From: Undibacterium sp.
GTDB lineage: Bacteria > Pseudomonadota > Gammaproteobacteria > Burkholderiales > Burkholderiaceae_D
Direction of reading: 5' to 3'
Assembly (NCBI RefSeq): GCF_030651495.1
Contig: NZ_JAUSFI010000126.1
Location: forward strand, 1 to 64,000
DNA length: 64,000 nucleotides
Shown: positions 39,253 to 48,154 of the stretch, one piece after another
Layout of the letters: every line of letters starts with the position of its first letter
Position numbering within the stretch: the stretch's first letter is position 1
Program-made: the position numbers and the translations under genes
Notes under the pieces: model-generated
The model's database searches: none
What the model saw: the letters and a program-made list of their open reading frames with translations, nothing else
Told to the model about the DNA's origin: nothing

Positions 39253-39899
39253 GCATCCGTGTATTATTGGTCGACGATCACACCATGTTGCGCGAGGCAC
39301 TTCACCTAATGCTGGACAAAGAACCAGATATAGAGGTGGTCGGTGAGGTTGGTGATGGCAAGAACATAGTCGAGACGGTAGCAAAATTAATGCCGGACGT
39401 CATCGTCATGGATGTCAGCATGCCGACCATTAATGGTATTGAAGCGACCCGCAGCTTAATGATGAATAACCCACAAACAAAAATCGTTGCGTTATCTGCA
39501 TTTGGCTACAAACAATTCATTATGCAAATGATGGATGCCGGTGCCCTCGCTTATGTTATAAAATCGGCAGCAGGTGAACAACTAGTACGAGCAATTAAAA
39601 GTGTTGCACAAGGAGAAACTTATTTTTGCCCGGGGACTGCGGCGACACTGGTCGCAGCGAATCAACGTAATGACTCCAGTCATAAAAATGGAAATAACAA
39701 CAAACGCCTTGGTCGCCGCGAAATGGAAGTCCTGCGCCTATTGACACAAGGCATGAGCTCTCCGCAAATCAGTGTAGAACTGCATATTGCGCCAAGCACG
39801 GTTGATGTACATCGCCGCAACATAATGGAGAAACTGGACCTGCATTCTGTCGCAGAATTGACCAAATACGCTATTCGTACCGGTCTCACCAACGTATAG
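39249..39899 (+). CDS. NarL/FixJ-family response regulator
   Basis: A 216-residue regulator with receiver domain (1-120; Asp9, Asp10, phospho-acceptor Asp55 in VIVMDVSMP, Lys105) and a LuxR-type helix-turn-helix (about 148-212; LGRREMEVLRLLTQGMSSP, APSTVDVHRRNIMEKL). It overlaps the kinase fusion by ATGA and so is its cognate output. The two promoters immediately downstream (39944, 41006) carry NarL-like heptamers in an identical layout, so it probably controls the VIT gene and the GGDEF gene. Confidence 0.93.
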   Translation: MSIRVLLVDDHTMLREALHLMLDKEPDIEVVGEVGDGKNIVETVAKLMPDVIVMDVSMPTINGIEATRSLMMNNPQTKIVALSAFGYKQFIMQMMDAGALAYVIKSAAGEQLVRAIKSVAQGETYFCPGTAATLVAANQRNDSSHKNGNNNKRLGRREMEVLRLLTQGMSSPQISVELHIAPSTVDVHRRNIMEKLDLHSVAELTKYAIRTGLTNV

Positions 39900-39943
39900 C
39901 ACCGGAAAATGTTTTTTGTTTACTCGCGAAAAACACTACCAAT

Positions 39944-39982
39944 TACCTAATTTTTGGTACTTAATTTCACCCCATTTAGGTA
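39944..39982. promoter_or_regulatory. NarL-like site: 7-2-7 pair plus third heptamer, before VIT gene
   Basis: TACCTAA-TT-TTTGGTA (39944-39959) is an inverted heptamer pair with 2-base spacing, and TTAGGTA (the exact complement of TACCTAA) follows at 39976-39982. The layout, including the 32-base offset of the third heptamer, is the same as at 41006-41044. The gene starts at 40107. Confidence 0.6.
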
Positions 39983-40106
39983 TTCGTAATCTTCCACTCC
40001 TTGAGTACTCTCATCCATCCCGATGATGCAAACACTATGACAAGTAAATAACTTAACGAGAAGTAAGTTAAAAAATATCCCGAAACTAACATTTAAGGAT
40101 AAGTCG

Positions 40107-40898
40107 ATGAGTTCATTTCAACACGCCTGTTTAAAAACCCACAACGGCAAAAATTTAGCCTTGGAGAGTATTCGTGCAAGTGGCGATGTTCGTGAAAGAA
40201 TGCTTTATATGCATGTGACACAACATTTTTTTAACGCAGATGAGAACCATGTTGAAATCATCTACACTTTTCCGTTACCTTGCGGCGCGGTATTACTGAA
40301 TGTCGATGTGGTGTTAGGAAATAAAAAACTCATAGCCACCGCCATCAAAAAAAGGCGAACGGAAATAGAATTGGAAGAATCTCTATTTGGCGCAACTGAA
40401 GATACCATCATCATAATTAAAAAAAATGGCGATCATAGCTACAGCCTAAATCTCGGGAATATTGCCCCCAACGAACGCTGTGTAATCCATGTTCAATATG
40501 CACAACAACTGCAGTTTGAAGAGTCCAGTTTACGTCTGGTAATTCCGTCCTCGATTGGACCACGTCATGAAAATAGTACGAAATCGAAAATTACTCATGG
40601 GTCGGCACCATCCTCTCAGAGTTTTTTTTCACGTCTATTTAAAGATAGACCAGCAAATATCGCCTCACCAGAATATCTGGCACCATTAAATGATTTTTTT
40701 ATCGAGTATCCATTTGATATTGAACTGCGTATCTATGGTTCATTGGGGCAAGCTAGCGTCGCATCACCCAGCCATGCTGTTGCAATAACCCATGCAGAAC
40801 ATGTGCTAACCATGTCGTTAGCACGACATGGTGCACTTGATCAAGATTTTGTGGTGATATTGGATCAGATGAAACATGACTCGGCGTTGTCTCATTAG
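40107..40898 (+). CDS. VIT-domain protein lacking the von Willebrand A domain
   Basis: A 263-residue protein. Residues about 5-150 form a VIT (vault/inter-alpha-trypsin) domain: VRERMLYMHVTQHFFN, VEIIYTFPLPCGAVLLNVDV, then GNIAPNERCVIHVQYAQQL. The part up to 250 resembles the linker that normally precedes a vWA domain, but the protein ends right where vWA should begin (QDFVVILDQMK then stop). No vWA remains downstream. It is either a truncated gene or a short stand-alone form. No clear signal peptide is present. A NarL-like site lies 147 bases upstream. Confidence 0.75.
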   Translation: MSSFQHACLKTHNGKNLALESIRASGDVRERMLYMHVTQHFFNADENHVEIIYTFPLPCGAVLLNVDVVLGNKKLIATAIKKRRTEIELEESLFGATEDTIIIIKKNGDHSYSLNLGNIAPNERCVIHVQYAQQLQFEESSLRLVIPSSIGPRHENSTKSKITHGSAPSSQSFFSRLFKDRPANIASPEYLAPLNDFFIEYPFDIELRIYGSLGQASVASPSHAVAITHAEHVLTMSLARHGALDQDFVVILDQMKHDSALSH

Positions 40899-41005
40899 TC
40901 AAGAAAAAATATTTTTGGCTCAGTAGACTAATTTAATATTAAGCATTAATTTGCTCATCCGCGTCATAACACGACGCTGCCAAACAATACAAAACAGTAC
41001 ATCAC

Positions 41006-41044
41006 TACCTAAATCTTGGTATTCATTTGTAATCTATTCTGGTA
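41006..41044. promoter_or_regulatory. NarL-like site: 7-2-7 pair plus third heptamer, before GGDEF gene
   Basis: TACCTAA-AT-CTTGGTA (41006-41021) with a third heptamer TCTGGTA at 41038-41044. First heptamer and spacing are identical to the site at 39944. It is 116 bases before the start of the diguanylate cyclase gene. Confidence 0.6.
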
Positions 41045-41137
41045 TTTTCCAACGCCTAATTATTCGGTACGCTAGAAACTCGTAATGGATGGAAAACGTG
41101 TAGGCGAATCAACATCTCTTCGAGAGTCTGAGGGTGA

Positions 41138-42424
41138 ATGATGAACGGAATTGGATCAGCATTGATATCGACGAACGAAAACGCAATCGCTTGGCAAGAT
41201 AACGCCTTAGACGAGCAAGCAAAAGGTATCTGTGCACTATTGGTTGGCAATCAAACATTGTCGCGCAAGCCACGATTTCGCTCAAACAATGGTAATGGCA
41301 AAACCAATGGCAAAACTAAGATCGATACTGCGCAAAAACAGATTTCGATATCTAAGCTTGCTACTCTCCAGATGCGTCAGTTACTAGCTACTAGTTTGGA
41401 TACCCTCGACGTTGGTCTTGAAGTTTGGGACGAACAAGACCGACTGGTACTTTATAACAAGAAAATGAACGAGTTACAAACTGGTTTCCATTCGTCTGAA
41501 AATATTGCTCAGACCTTTGAATATGTCATGCGCAAAAATCTTAGTTTGCATCTAATTAAGCCGGACTCAGGAATGGATGAGGAGTGGTTGACGCAGCGTT
41601 TGATCACACGGGGAAAAAACAAGGAACCAATATTGCAAGAACTAGCGGACGAAAGATGGGTCAACATCTATGAAACCCGAACACCTGAGAATTATCTGGT
41701 GGTGGCATGGGTTGATGTCACAGCGCTTGTGCGCAAAGGAAGAGTGCTAGAGGCCATTAATCAAAAACTAGCTTATCAATCGACAACAGATGGTTTAACC
41801 GGTTTAGCCAACCGCAGGCGTTTCGACGAAGCCCTCGCGACAGAATGGAAACCAACCAACCACCGAGTCAATCCTTTAAGTATCTTGATGGTAGATATTG
41901 ATCATTTTAAAAAATACAATGACCACTATGGGCATCTGGCCGGTGACGAATGTCTACGCAGTGTAGCAATGGTACTTGACCAATGCGCGCGCCGTACTGG
42001 TGACTTGGTGGCTCGCTATGGCGGAGAGGAATTTGTGATATTGCTGCCCGGATCAGACATGGCACGCGCCTGCGACATAGCTCAAAAATGTCTTGATTTA
42101 ATGAGAGACATTGCCATGCCTCATGCCAATTCTCCCATATGCAACCGGGTAACCGTAAGCATTGGTGTGGCGTGTTTACTGCCTTATGCTGATCTGAACC
42201 CAGACCTTGTACTTAATGCCGCAGACGCTGCCCTGTACCGTGCAAAATCCGATGGGCGGGCACGTTATGAAGTAGCTAACCAAGAAGACTGGAAAATCAG
42301 TAATGACACGCCACGAACCCGTCCGGACTTTAATGAAACGGATTCTTTCGTCGCTGCTATCGCGGAAAAAAGCGGTCTCAATGTTGAAGGAAATCTATTA
42401 CCTAAAATCTACGCCTCATCATGA
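41138..42424 (+). CDS. Diguanylate cyclase with PAS-like sensor domain
   Basis: A 428-residue cytoplasmic protein. After a variable N-terminus (1-75) comes a PAS-like domain (about 80-200; LDVGLEVWDEQDRLVLYN) and a GGDEF domain (about 225-395). The active site reads RYGGEEF (GGEEF at 295-299) and is intact. The product-inhibition site RxxD is present as RTGD (286-289), five residues before it. It should make cyclic di-GMP from two GTP and be feedback inhibited. RBS GAGGG precedes the ATG. The NarL-like site upstream ties it to the kinase fusion. Confidence 0.92.
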   Translation: MMNGIGSALISTNENAIAWQDNALDEQAKGICALLVGNQTLSRKPRFRSNNGNGKTNGKTKIDTAQKQISISKLATLQMRQLLATSLDTLDVGLEVWDEQDRLVLYNKKMNELQTGFHSSENIAQTFEYVMRKNLSLHLIKPDSGMDEEWLTQRLITRGKNKEPILQELADERWVNIYETRTPENYLVVAWVDVTALVRKGRVLEAINQKLAYQSTTDGLTGLANRRRFDEALATEWKPTNHRVNPLSILMVDIDHFKKYNDHYGHLAGDECLRSVAMVLDQCARRTGDLVARYGGEEFVILLPGSDMARACDIAQKCLDLMRDIAMPHANSPICNRVTVSIGVACLLPYADLNPDLVLNAADAALYRAKSDGRARYEVANQEDWKISNDTPRTRPDFNETDSFVAAIAEKSGLNVEGNLLPKIYASS

Positions 42425-42550
42425 ACATTATTTCTGATTATGATGATAAATAAACTCGCTATAACCCGCCAAGAAGCGGTATAACACGGCCTATTCAGGC
42501 TATCGCAATCGATAACAGATATCTATTCATTTCTATTTCAGGAGAAAAAA

Positions 42551-42988
42551 ATGTTTAAACATATTCTTATACCTACTGATGGTTCTGAAGCATCCAGAAG
42601 CGCGATTCAAAATTGCATTGCATTTGCCAAAGAAATCGGTGCGAAAATTACAGGCCTTCATGTCATTCCAGAATTTCATATCTTTACTTATCAACCAGAG
42701 ATGTTGGAAGATACTCGACAACAATTCGCAAAAGATGCCGTAACGCAGGCAAAAAAATATCTTAATGAAATTGAAGTTGCCGCAAAAGAAGCTGGCGTAA
42801 ATTACGACATAATTTACATGGTGAGCGACCAGCCGTATGAAGTGATTATTAAAATCGCAGAAGACAAAAAATGTGATCTCATTACCATGGCATCTCATGG
42901 CAGAAAAGGACTAAAAGGATTCTTGCTGGGCAGTGAAGCGCAGAAAGTGTTAACTCACAGTCAGATACCCGTATTGATATTCCGCTAG
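42551..42988 (+). CDS. Universal stress protein UspA family
   Basis: A 145-residue single-domain Usp with start MFKHILIPTDGSEASRSA and the ATP-binding signature in MASHGRKGLKGFLLGSEA. Length and motifs fit the ATP-binding UspFG-like class. RBS AGGAG precedes the ATG. It appears monocistronic, between the GGDEF gene and the convergent Crp-like gene. No FNR-like box was seen in its promoter, unlike the left-hand stress genes. Confidence 0.92.
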   Translation: MFKHILIPTDGSEASRSAIQNCIAFAKEIGAKITGLHVIPEFHIFTYQPEMLEDTRQQFAKDAVTQAKKYLNEIEVAAKEAGVNYDIIYMVSDQPYEVIIKIAEDKKCDLITMASHGRKGLKGFLLGSEAQKVLTHSQIPVLIFR

Positions 42989-43069
42989 GCCGAATTATCC
43001 GATACGCAGAATAGTAAGGGATATTTATGTCTCTATTTTAATAACAACATTGAAGCAAGCGATAACAAA

Positions 43070-43804
43070 TCATATGAAATAATTACTTAAGGTGTTTCCG
43101 CCTATATTTTTAGTCAATTCATAACAACGACAAGAGACCATCTCCAAACCATACGCATCGATAATCTCGATATTGCCACGGCTATAGGTAATTATTTGTT
43201 TTTGTTGCAAAGCGCTTGCAGCTTTTGTCACACCAACTCTACGGACGCCTAACGCGTGAGCAAGAAACTCATGCGTCAAATGAAATTTTTCAGACTGCAA
43301 ACGATCACGTGTAGTCAAAAGCGATCGCGCCAAGCGTGCTTCTAGCAGGTGAAAACGACTGCAGACAGCGATTTGAATCACTTGCGCCAATAATATATTG
43401 TTATAACAGTATATTATTTTCTGTAACGTAAAGTTTTTATTAAATTCAGTACAGAAATGTTCGCTATCGATACAACTCACGGTACCTGCTCGTTGTACTA
43501 TGGCGCGCACACCTGACACGTTGTTACCCAATGCGGCGGAAGAACCGAGCACGCCTTCGCATCCCACTAAAGCAACTTCTAGTGTCATCCGCTCTTCCAC
43601 TAAAGCCCACAAGGAAATCAAACTATCATTTGGAAAATAAATATTCTTTATTATCTCTCCTGGTTCATATAGAACGGTGCCAACTGACACCTGCACATTA
43701 TGAATATTAGCAATAAGGCGCGTGATATCGTCCAACGGTAGTCCTGCCAATAAGCGATTACTCATGCTGCTCGGACTGATTGACATAGGAAGGGCCGCAA
43801 TCAT
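43070..43804 (-). CDS. Crp/Fnr-family transcriptional regulator
   Basis: A 244-residue Crp-fold regulator: a cyclic-nucleotide-binding-like beta-roll (about 25-140; VGTVLYEPGEIIKNIYFPND), a dimer helix, and a winged helix (about 170-235) with recognition region LGVRRVGVTKAASALQ. It lacks the N-terminal Cys cluster of FNR, and its recognition helix does not match the FNR E-x2-S-R or CRP R-E-x3-R patterns, so it is unlikely to read the FNR-like boxes in this window. The start is uncertain: ATG at 43804, 43786 or 43765. It belongs to a Crp-like group with no known ligand. Confidence 0.85.
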   Translation of the reverse strand: MIAALPMSISPSSMSNRLLAGLPLDDITRLIANIHNVQVSVGTVLYEPGEIIKNIYFPNDSLISLWALVEERMTLEVALVGCEGVLGSSAALGNNVSGVRAIVQRAGTVSCIDSEHFCTEFNKNFTLQKIIYCYNNILLAQVIQIAVCSRFHLLEARLARSLLTTRDRLQSEKFHLTHEFLAHALGVRRVGVTKAASALQQKQIITYSRGNIEIIDAYGLEMVSCRCYELTKNIGGNTLSNYFI

Positions 43805-44364
43805 ACTAATTCTGTCAAAAATTCACGACCACGCCGCATAAAGCACACAACTGTATGGCGATGCTGGAAGTCGAATTTAATAGCAAACATCAACGTTTTA
43901 TCCTTCTTGGCCGCAACGGCATTTTGCGTATTTTTTCAAAAAAATTATGCATCACTGGATAAAACTAAACGCAGCACAAACACATAAAAATGTATAGCAA
44001 GCCTAACCTTAATAATGAGCGGCGTATGTGCGGTGCCCCACGAAACAGTTGTGCTCATTCTAGTGTTGAGTTTTCCTCAATTCAGCATTGGTGCGCTAAC
44101 GCACCGACTACCTCTATCAAGCCCCATAAACTCCATCGCAGCATCAAAACAAGCTCAGTAGTTGGCGCGTTTTTGGTGGTAAGCATTGTTTAACTATTGA
44201 TGTTATTGCACATCGTCATCCAGTATAAAAAATGCGGAAGACATTTTTTATACTGCCAAAACATCTAAGCATGTGCAGCGATGACAAAAAACAATTTTTC
44301 TTTGATTGTCTTTTGCAAACGTTGTCGCGATAACTTACTTTTTTATATCCCCAGGAGTTTGCTA
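43805..44364. other. Intergenic region before the first OmpA-family gene
   Basis: A 560-base region. It holds the perfect palindrome GGTGCG-CTAA-CGCACC (44090-44105), which fits the shared GTRCG-N4-CGTAC-like motif, and a TTGAG-N5-CTCAA repeat at 44066-44080. A 67-codon plus-strand frame (43990-44193) overlaps the palindrome and is not believed. Confidence 0.45.
44090..44105. promoter_or_regulatory. GTRCG-type palindrome upstream of ompA-like gene
   Basis: GGTGCGCTAACGCACC is a perfect inverted repeat with 6-base arms. Its core GTGCGCTAACGCAC matches the complement of the site at 52949 at 12 of 14 positions. It lies 260 bases before the start at 44365. Confidence 0.45.
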
Positions 44365-45393
44365 ATGAATGTTCAAAATAAAATTGCTATCGCTATTGCG
44401 GTATTTTGTTGTAGCACCGCGGCTTTTGCTACTGATTACAATCCATCGTGGTATGTTGGTGCTAGCGCCAATGGAGCCCAGTCAGACCGAGATTTTGGTG
44501 TCGGTGACCGCGGCTATGGTGCTAGTTTACGCGCTGGCAAACCGGTTTCCGAAGACTGGGATCTACAACTTGGCACGACCTATATGCTGGCCAAGGAGAA
44601 TGATCGACGCTATCGGCAAAATACTTTAGGTGCGGATATGTTGTATCTATTTTCACGCAAAACTATACGGCCATATATTGTTTTTGGCGTAGGTGCAGAA
44701 TTCGACAAAAAAAGTTCCAGTTTAGGTAGTAGTGACCGTAGTTCACCGTATGCAAGTGCTGGTGTAGGTGTACAAGTTTCTCTGAATGATCAATGGTCAA
44801 TACAAGCGGATTGGCGCAAGGTACACGGCTACTTGCGTAGCAACGATTTTGGTTTTAATCAGGCTAGTAATAGCTATGTGTCGCTAGGCTTGAACTATGC
44901 TTTCGATAAGCCGGCGGCACCAGCGCGCCCCATTATTCAAGCGCCAGAGCCAATCCCTGTCGTAATAGCGGTAGAGGTGCCGCAGCAACCGATGCCCGCT
45001 CCACCAGCTCGGTTTGAAAAAATTACTTTATCCGCGACTGAACTATTTGCTTTTGACAGTGCAAAACTAGTGCTACCGCAGCCGAAGCTTGATGAGATCG
45101 CCAATGCCTTGAATGTCAATACGCAAATAGATAGTGTTGTTATTAGCGGTTATGCAGATCGTATTGGTAACGCCAAATACAATAACAAATTATCAGAACA
45201 GCGCGCAAATTCCATCAAAAACTATTTAGCAGACAAGGGCATCAACGCCAGCAGGATGTCGGCTATTGGTAAAGGAGAAAGCAATCCGGTTGTCACTTGC
45301 ACCAATAAAAAAAGAACCGATTTGATCAAGTGTCTGGAGCCAAATCGTCGGGTTGAAATTGATCAAATCACTATAGAACAACGTATACAGTAA
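44365..45393 (+). CDS. OmpA-family outer membrane protein
   Basis: A 342-residue protein: signal peptide (about 1-22, cleaved after CCSTAAFA), an N-terminal eight-strand-type beta-barrel (SWYVGASANGAQSDRDFG ... SYVSLGLNYAF), a Pro-rich hinge (about 185-220) and a C-terminal OmpA peptidoglycan-binding domain (FAFDSAKLVLPQPKLDEIA ... SGYADRIGNAKYNNKLSEQR). It anchors the outer membrane to the wall. The Cys pair in the C-terminal domain (VTCTNKKRTDLIKCLEP) is like that of OmpA/OprF relatives. The start at 44365 has AGGAG upstream and begins the signal peptide; the upstream frame is not used. It is followed by a strong terminator. Confidence 0.92.
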   Translation: MNVQNKIAIAIAVFCCSTAAFATDYNPSWYVGASANGAQSDRDFGVGDRGYGASLRAGKPVSEDWDLQLGTTYMLAKENDRRYRQNTLGADMLYLFSRKTIRPYIVFGVGAEFDKKSSSLGSSDRSSPYASAGVGVQVSLNDQWSIQADWRKVHGYLRSNDFGFNQASNSYVSLGLNYAFDKPAAPARPIIQAPEPIPVVIAVEVPQQPMPAPPARFEKITLSATELFAFDSAKLVLPQPKLDEIANALNVNTQIDSVVISGYADRIGNAKYNNKLSEQRANSIKNYLADKGINASRMSAIGKGESNPVVTCTNKKRTDLIKCLEPNRRVEIDQITIEQRIQ

Positions 45394-45422
45394 TACATAA
45401 AATGCAAAATAAGACAGATTAA

Positions 45423-45449
45423 AAAAAAAGGGGCAGAGCCCCTTTTTTT
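45423..45449. terminator. Strong bidirectional rho-independent terminator
   Basis: A-run, GGGGC, AGA loop, GCCCC, T-run: 12-base perfect stem from 45423-45434 and 45438-45449, 30 bases after the OmpA-family stop. Confidence 0.9.
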
Positions 45450-45477
45450 AATCGAAATAACACTTACTAAGAAGCCC

Positions 45478-46353
45478 ATGATATCAACCAATCGCCCGAC
45501 TTTTATCGAGCAAATTCAGAACGTTATTCATGCGGCTATAGTTGACTGGATAAATCATCGTGCGGCTAGTAAAGGTGCTGCCCTGGCTTTTTATACCTTA
45601 TTTTCGATGGCACCGATTCTCGTGCTTGTCATCGCGGTTGCCGGATTTTTTTACGGTACGCAAGTAGCCCAGAGTGAAATCATTATTCAACTGCGCGGAT
45701 TAGTCGGAACTCAAGGTGCCGAGGCGATTCAATTGATACTGGCAGGTGCACGCAACCACGATCAAGGACTTCTGGCTACGCTGATCGCCACCGTATTACT
45801 CCTATTCGGCGCGACCAGTGTCTTCGCTGAATTAAAAGCAAGCCTGGATGAAATATGGCAAATACCCAGTATTCGTGAAACTGGGCTATGGGATTTGTTG
45901 CGTACCCGTCTGTTATCCTTTGGCTTGATCCTGGTATTGACATTTCTGATGATGGTATCGCTCGTAGTCAGCGCAGTGCTGGCGGTATTGGAGCGCTATT
46001 GGGGAGGAATTTGGAAAGAAGCCGCGTTCTTATTAACATCCATCGCCGGATTGATTGGTTTTAGCGTGATTGCCACACTATTTGCGGTCATCTTCAAAAT
46101 GCTACCTCGCGTACGTTTATCTTGGCACGACGTTGCGATAGGAGCCCTGGGCACCGCTGGTTTATTTACCTTAGGAAAATATGCGATCGGTCTGTACATC
46201 GGCAATAGTGGTGTTGCCAATAGTTTCGGCGCGGCCGGATCAATGATTGCACTATTGCTGTGGGTGTATTATTCAGCCCAAATTTTTTTCTTGGGGGCTG
46301 AATTCACGCGTCAATATGCGCTGCAGATGGGCAGTCTCCGGGATAGCAATTAG
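45478..46353 (+). CDS. YihY/BrkB-family inner membrane protein
   Basis: A 291-residue integral membrane protein of the YihY family (formerly called RNase BN). About six helices are seen; the family opening WINHRAASKGAALAFYTLFSMAPILVLVIA lies at 24-53, and the closing helices LLLWVYYSAQIFFLGAEF at about 258-276. Function is not established despite the old name; a transport role is likely. It starts 28 bases after the terminator, so it has its own promoter or is read through. It converges on the AI-2E-type transporter gene. Confidence 0.88.
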   Translation: MISTNRPTFIEQIQNVIHAAIVDWINHRAASKGAALAFYTLFSMAPILVLVIAVAGFFYGTQVAQSEIIIQLRGLVGTQGAEAIQLILAGARNHDQGLLATLIATVLLLFGATSVFAELKASLDEIWQIPSIRETGLWDLLRTRLLSFGLILVLTFLMMVSLVVSAVLAVLERYWGGIWKEAAFLLTSIAGLIGFSVIATLFAVIFKMLPRVRLSWHDVAIGALGTAGLFTLGKYAIGLYIGNSGVANSFGAAGSMIALLLWVYYSAQIFFLGAEFTRQYALQMGSLRDSN

Positions 46354-46397
46354 AAGGAAGAGCAATAGCGAGTTTTTATTCGTTTATGTAATTAAAC

Positions 46398-47612
46398 CTA
46401 CTCAGCCAACAATTCGGCGATGAACTCCATACCTGCCACACGCTCGGCCACTACTTTCAGCATGACGAGTATGGGAGCGCCTAGCAACATACCCCAAATT
46501 CCCCATAGCCATCCCCAGAACAAAAGACCGACAAAAACTGCTGCAGGATTCATCTTGGCAATTTTTCCTGTCATCCAGGTGGTCACAACGGTGCCTATCA
46601 AGGTAGCAATTCCCATTGATATCCCCGCCACCAGCAATACCATGTGCAAGGATTCAAACTGCATAAAAGCGACCAATCCTATAGCGCTTGTGACAAGCAA
46701 AGAGCCGAAATACGGCATGATATGCAAGAACCCAGCCGCCACCGCCCATGCCCCTGCGTTTTGCAAACCGATCGAACGTAGTGCTATCCACATCAATAGC
46801 GCTAACAAGATATTCGTTACCAAGAGCATAAACATGTAATTTTGAATCGATGTATTAATTTCATCCAAAATGTGCACGGTGATTTTTTTCTGACGCAATG
46901 AAGGACCCGTTAACTTTACAAGTTTTCTCTTAAAAGTATCGCCTGCCAGCAATAGAAAAAAAACAAGAAAAATGAGCATTGTTGCCTGCCCAATAAAACC
47001 TAGTACTCCCATAGAACCGGCCCAAACCCAATCGCTTACTTTAAAACTAGTCGGCTCAGCATATATTGGTTTTTTGATTTGGCGCGACGGTTCAGCATCA
47101 CTAGTGGTCGCTCGCGCAATTTCTGTAGCGGCCGCTTGCATTTGTTGGATCGTACTCGGCTGACCATCTGCTACTTTAGTCAGTAAGCGCGACAATTTGT
47201 GCGTCGCCTCAGGCAACTCTTCAACGATAGAAATAAATTCACCTTGCAAGGTAATAATTACCGCACCGGTTCCGAAAAATAAAATCAGCGTGACTAAACT
47301 TGCACCTATGGCGCGCGCAATGTGTCTGCGCTCTAGCCAAATCACCAATGGATTTAGCGTATGTGCGACGAAGATACCAAACAGGAGAGGAATTAAAAAT
47401 TTTTGCGCCCATTGCAAAGCAAACACGAAAGCAACTGTGGCAATGACGGCAAGTGCAAGGCCCCGCGCGTTCACATGAAGAGGCAGGTGTGCAGAGGTCG
47501 CAGACGGGATCATTGCTGGATCAGAACCATTCACTTGCTGTGAAGGATCATCCATATTTCTAGCAGTTTCAACTTCGTTGGATTGAGTATTCATAGGGTG
47601 AACATATGTCAT
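46398..47612 (-). CDS. AI-2E (TqsA/PerM) family transporter
   Basis: A 404-residue membrane protein with eight predicted helices in the family order: two at the N-terminus (about 48-90, ALQWAQKFLIPLLFGIFVA), one near 105-125, a polar loop, and five in the C-terminal half including AGISMGIATLIGTVVTTW and the glycine-rich GLLFWGWLWGIWGMLLGAPI that marks the family. Some members export AI-2 and others act as cation/proton antiporters. The ATG at 47612 is chosen; an ATG at 47594 is equally possible and neither has a clear RBS. Confidence 0.85.
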   Translation of the reverse strand: MTYVHPMNTQSNEVETARNMDDPSQQVNGSDPAMIPSATSAHLPLHVNARGLALAVIATVAFVFALQWAQKFLIPLLFGIFVAHTLNPLVIWLERRHIARAIGASLVTLILFFGTGAVIITLQGEFISIVEELPEATHKLSRLLTKVADGQPSTIQQMQAAATEIARATTSDAEPSRQIKKPIYAEPTSFKVSDWVWAGSMGVLGFIGQATMLIFLVFFLLLAGDTFKRKLVKLTGPSLRQKKITVHILDEINTSIQNYMFMLLVTNILLALLMWIALRSIGLQNAGAWAVAAGFLHIMPYFGSLLVTSAIGLVAFMQFESLHMVLLVAGISMGIATLIGTVVTTWMTGKIAKMNPAAVFVGLLFWGWLWGIWGMLLGAPILVMLKVVAERVAGMEFIAELLAE

Positions 47613-47718
47613 TTTCGTGCATATTTTCCTGTCGCTACCGATGGAAAACTTAAACAATCTATTAACGGTAAAAATAAAAAAAGAAATAAACCAGCAGATC
47701 TATCCATTTAAAAAAAAA

Positions 47719-47746
47719 GCAGGGCCAAGAAAAAACTCAGCCCTGC
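47719..47746 (-). terminator. Terminator after the BON lipoprotein gene
   Basis: GCAGGGC (47719-47725) pairs with GCCCTGC (47740-47746). Read on the minus strand the stem is followed by a run of T (47710-47718 region), about 20 bases after the stop at 47767. Confidence 0.75.
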
Positions 47747-47766
47747 CCTTCAATATACAGTTAAAT

Positions 47767-48078
47767 TTATTTCAAACGCATATCATTTTTTACCGACACT
47801 ACGCCTTTAACAGAACGTGTCACGGCTACTGCTTTATCAATGTTTGCATTAGAGGAAACAAAACCGCTTAATTGAACTACGCCCTTAAATGTTTCAACGT
47901 TGATTTCTGCTGACTTAAGGGTAGGTTCATTGAGAATTTCCGCTTTTACTTTGGTTGTGATAACGGAATCATCGATATATTCACCAGCGCCTTCGTGCTT
48001 AGTTGTGGAAGCGCAACCGGCAATAGCCAGCAGGGAAGCAGCGAATAAAATAGTAGCAATACGTTGTGCGATCTTCAT
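47767..48078 (-). CDS. BON-domain lipoprotein
   Basis: A 103-residue lipoprotein: signal peptide with lipobox LAIAGC (Cys22), then one BON domain (about 37-103; DSVITTKVKAEILNEPTLKS, GVVQLSGFVSS, VKGVVSVKNDMRLK). It resembles the OsmY/YraP-type periplasmic BON proteins that bind membrane lipids and protect the envelope. It has its own terminator and is upstream of nothing on its strand until the AI-2E-type gene. Confidence 0.88.
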   Translation of the reverse strand: MKIAQRIATILFAASLLAIAGCASTTKHEGAGEYIDDSVITTKVKAEILNEPTLKSAEINVETFKGVVQLSGFVSSNANIDKAVAVTRSVKGVVSVKNDMRLK

Positions 48079-48154
48079 GATTATTTCCTAAAAGTAATGA
48101 GCAAAAAAACTATAAAAAGGCGTCTAAAATCACGCCCGTGAAAAACGAATAATG

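Noticed and set aside
43990-44193. 67-codon plus-strand frame before the OmpA-family gene
   Set aside because: No RBS, Ser/His/Cys-rich composition, and it overlaps the GGTGCG palindrome; probably non-coding.
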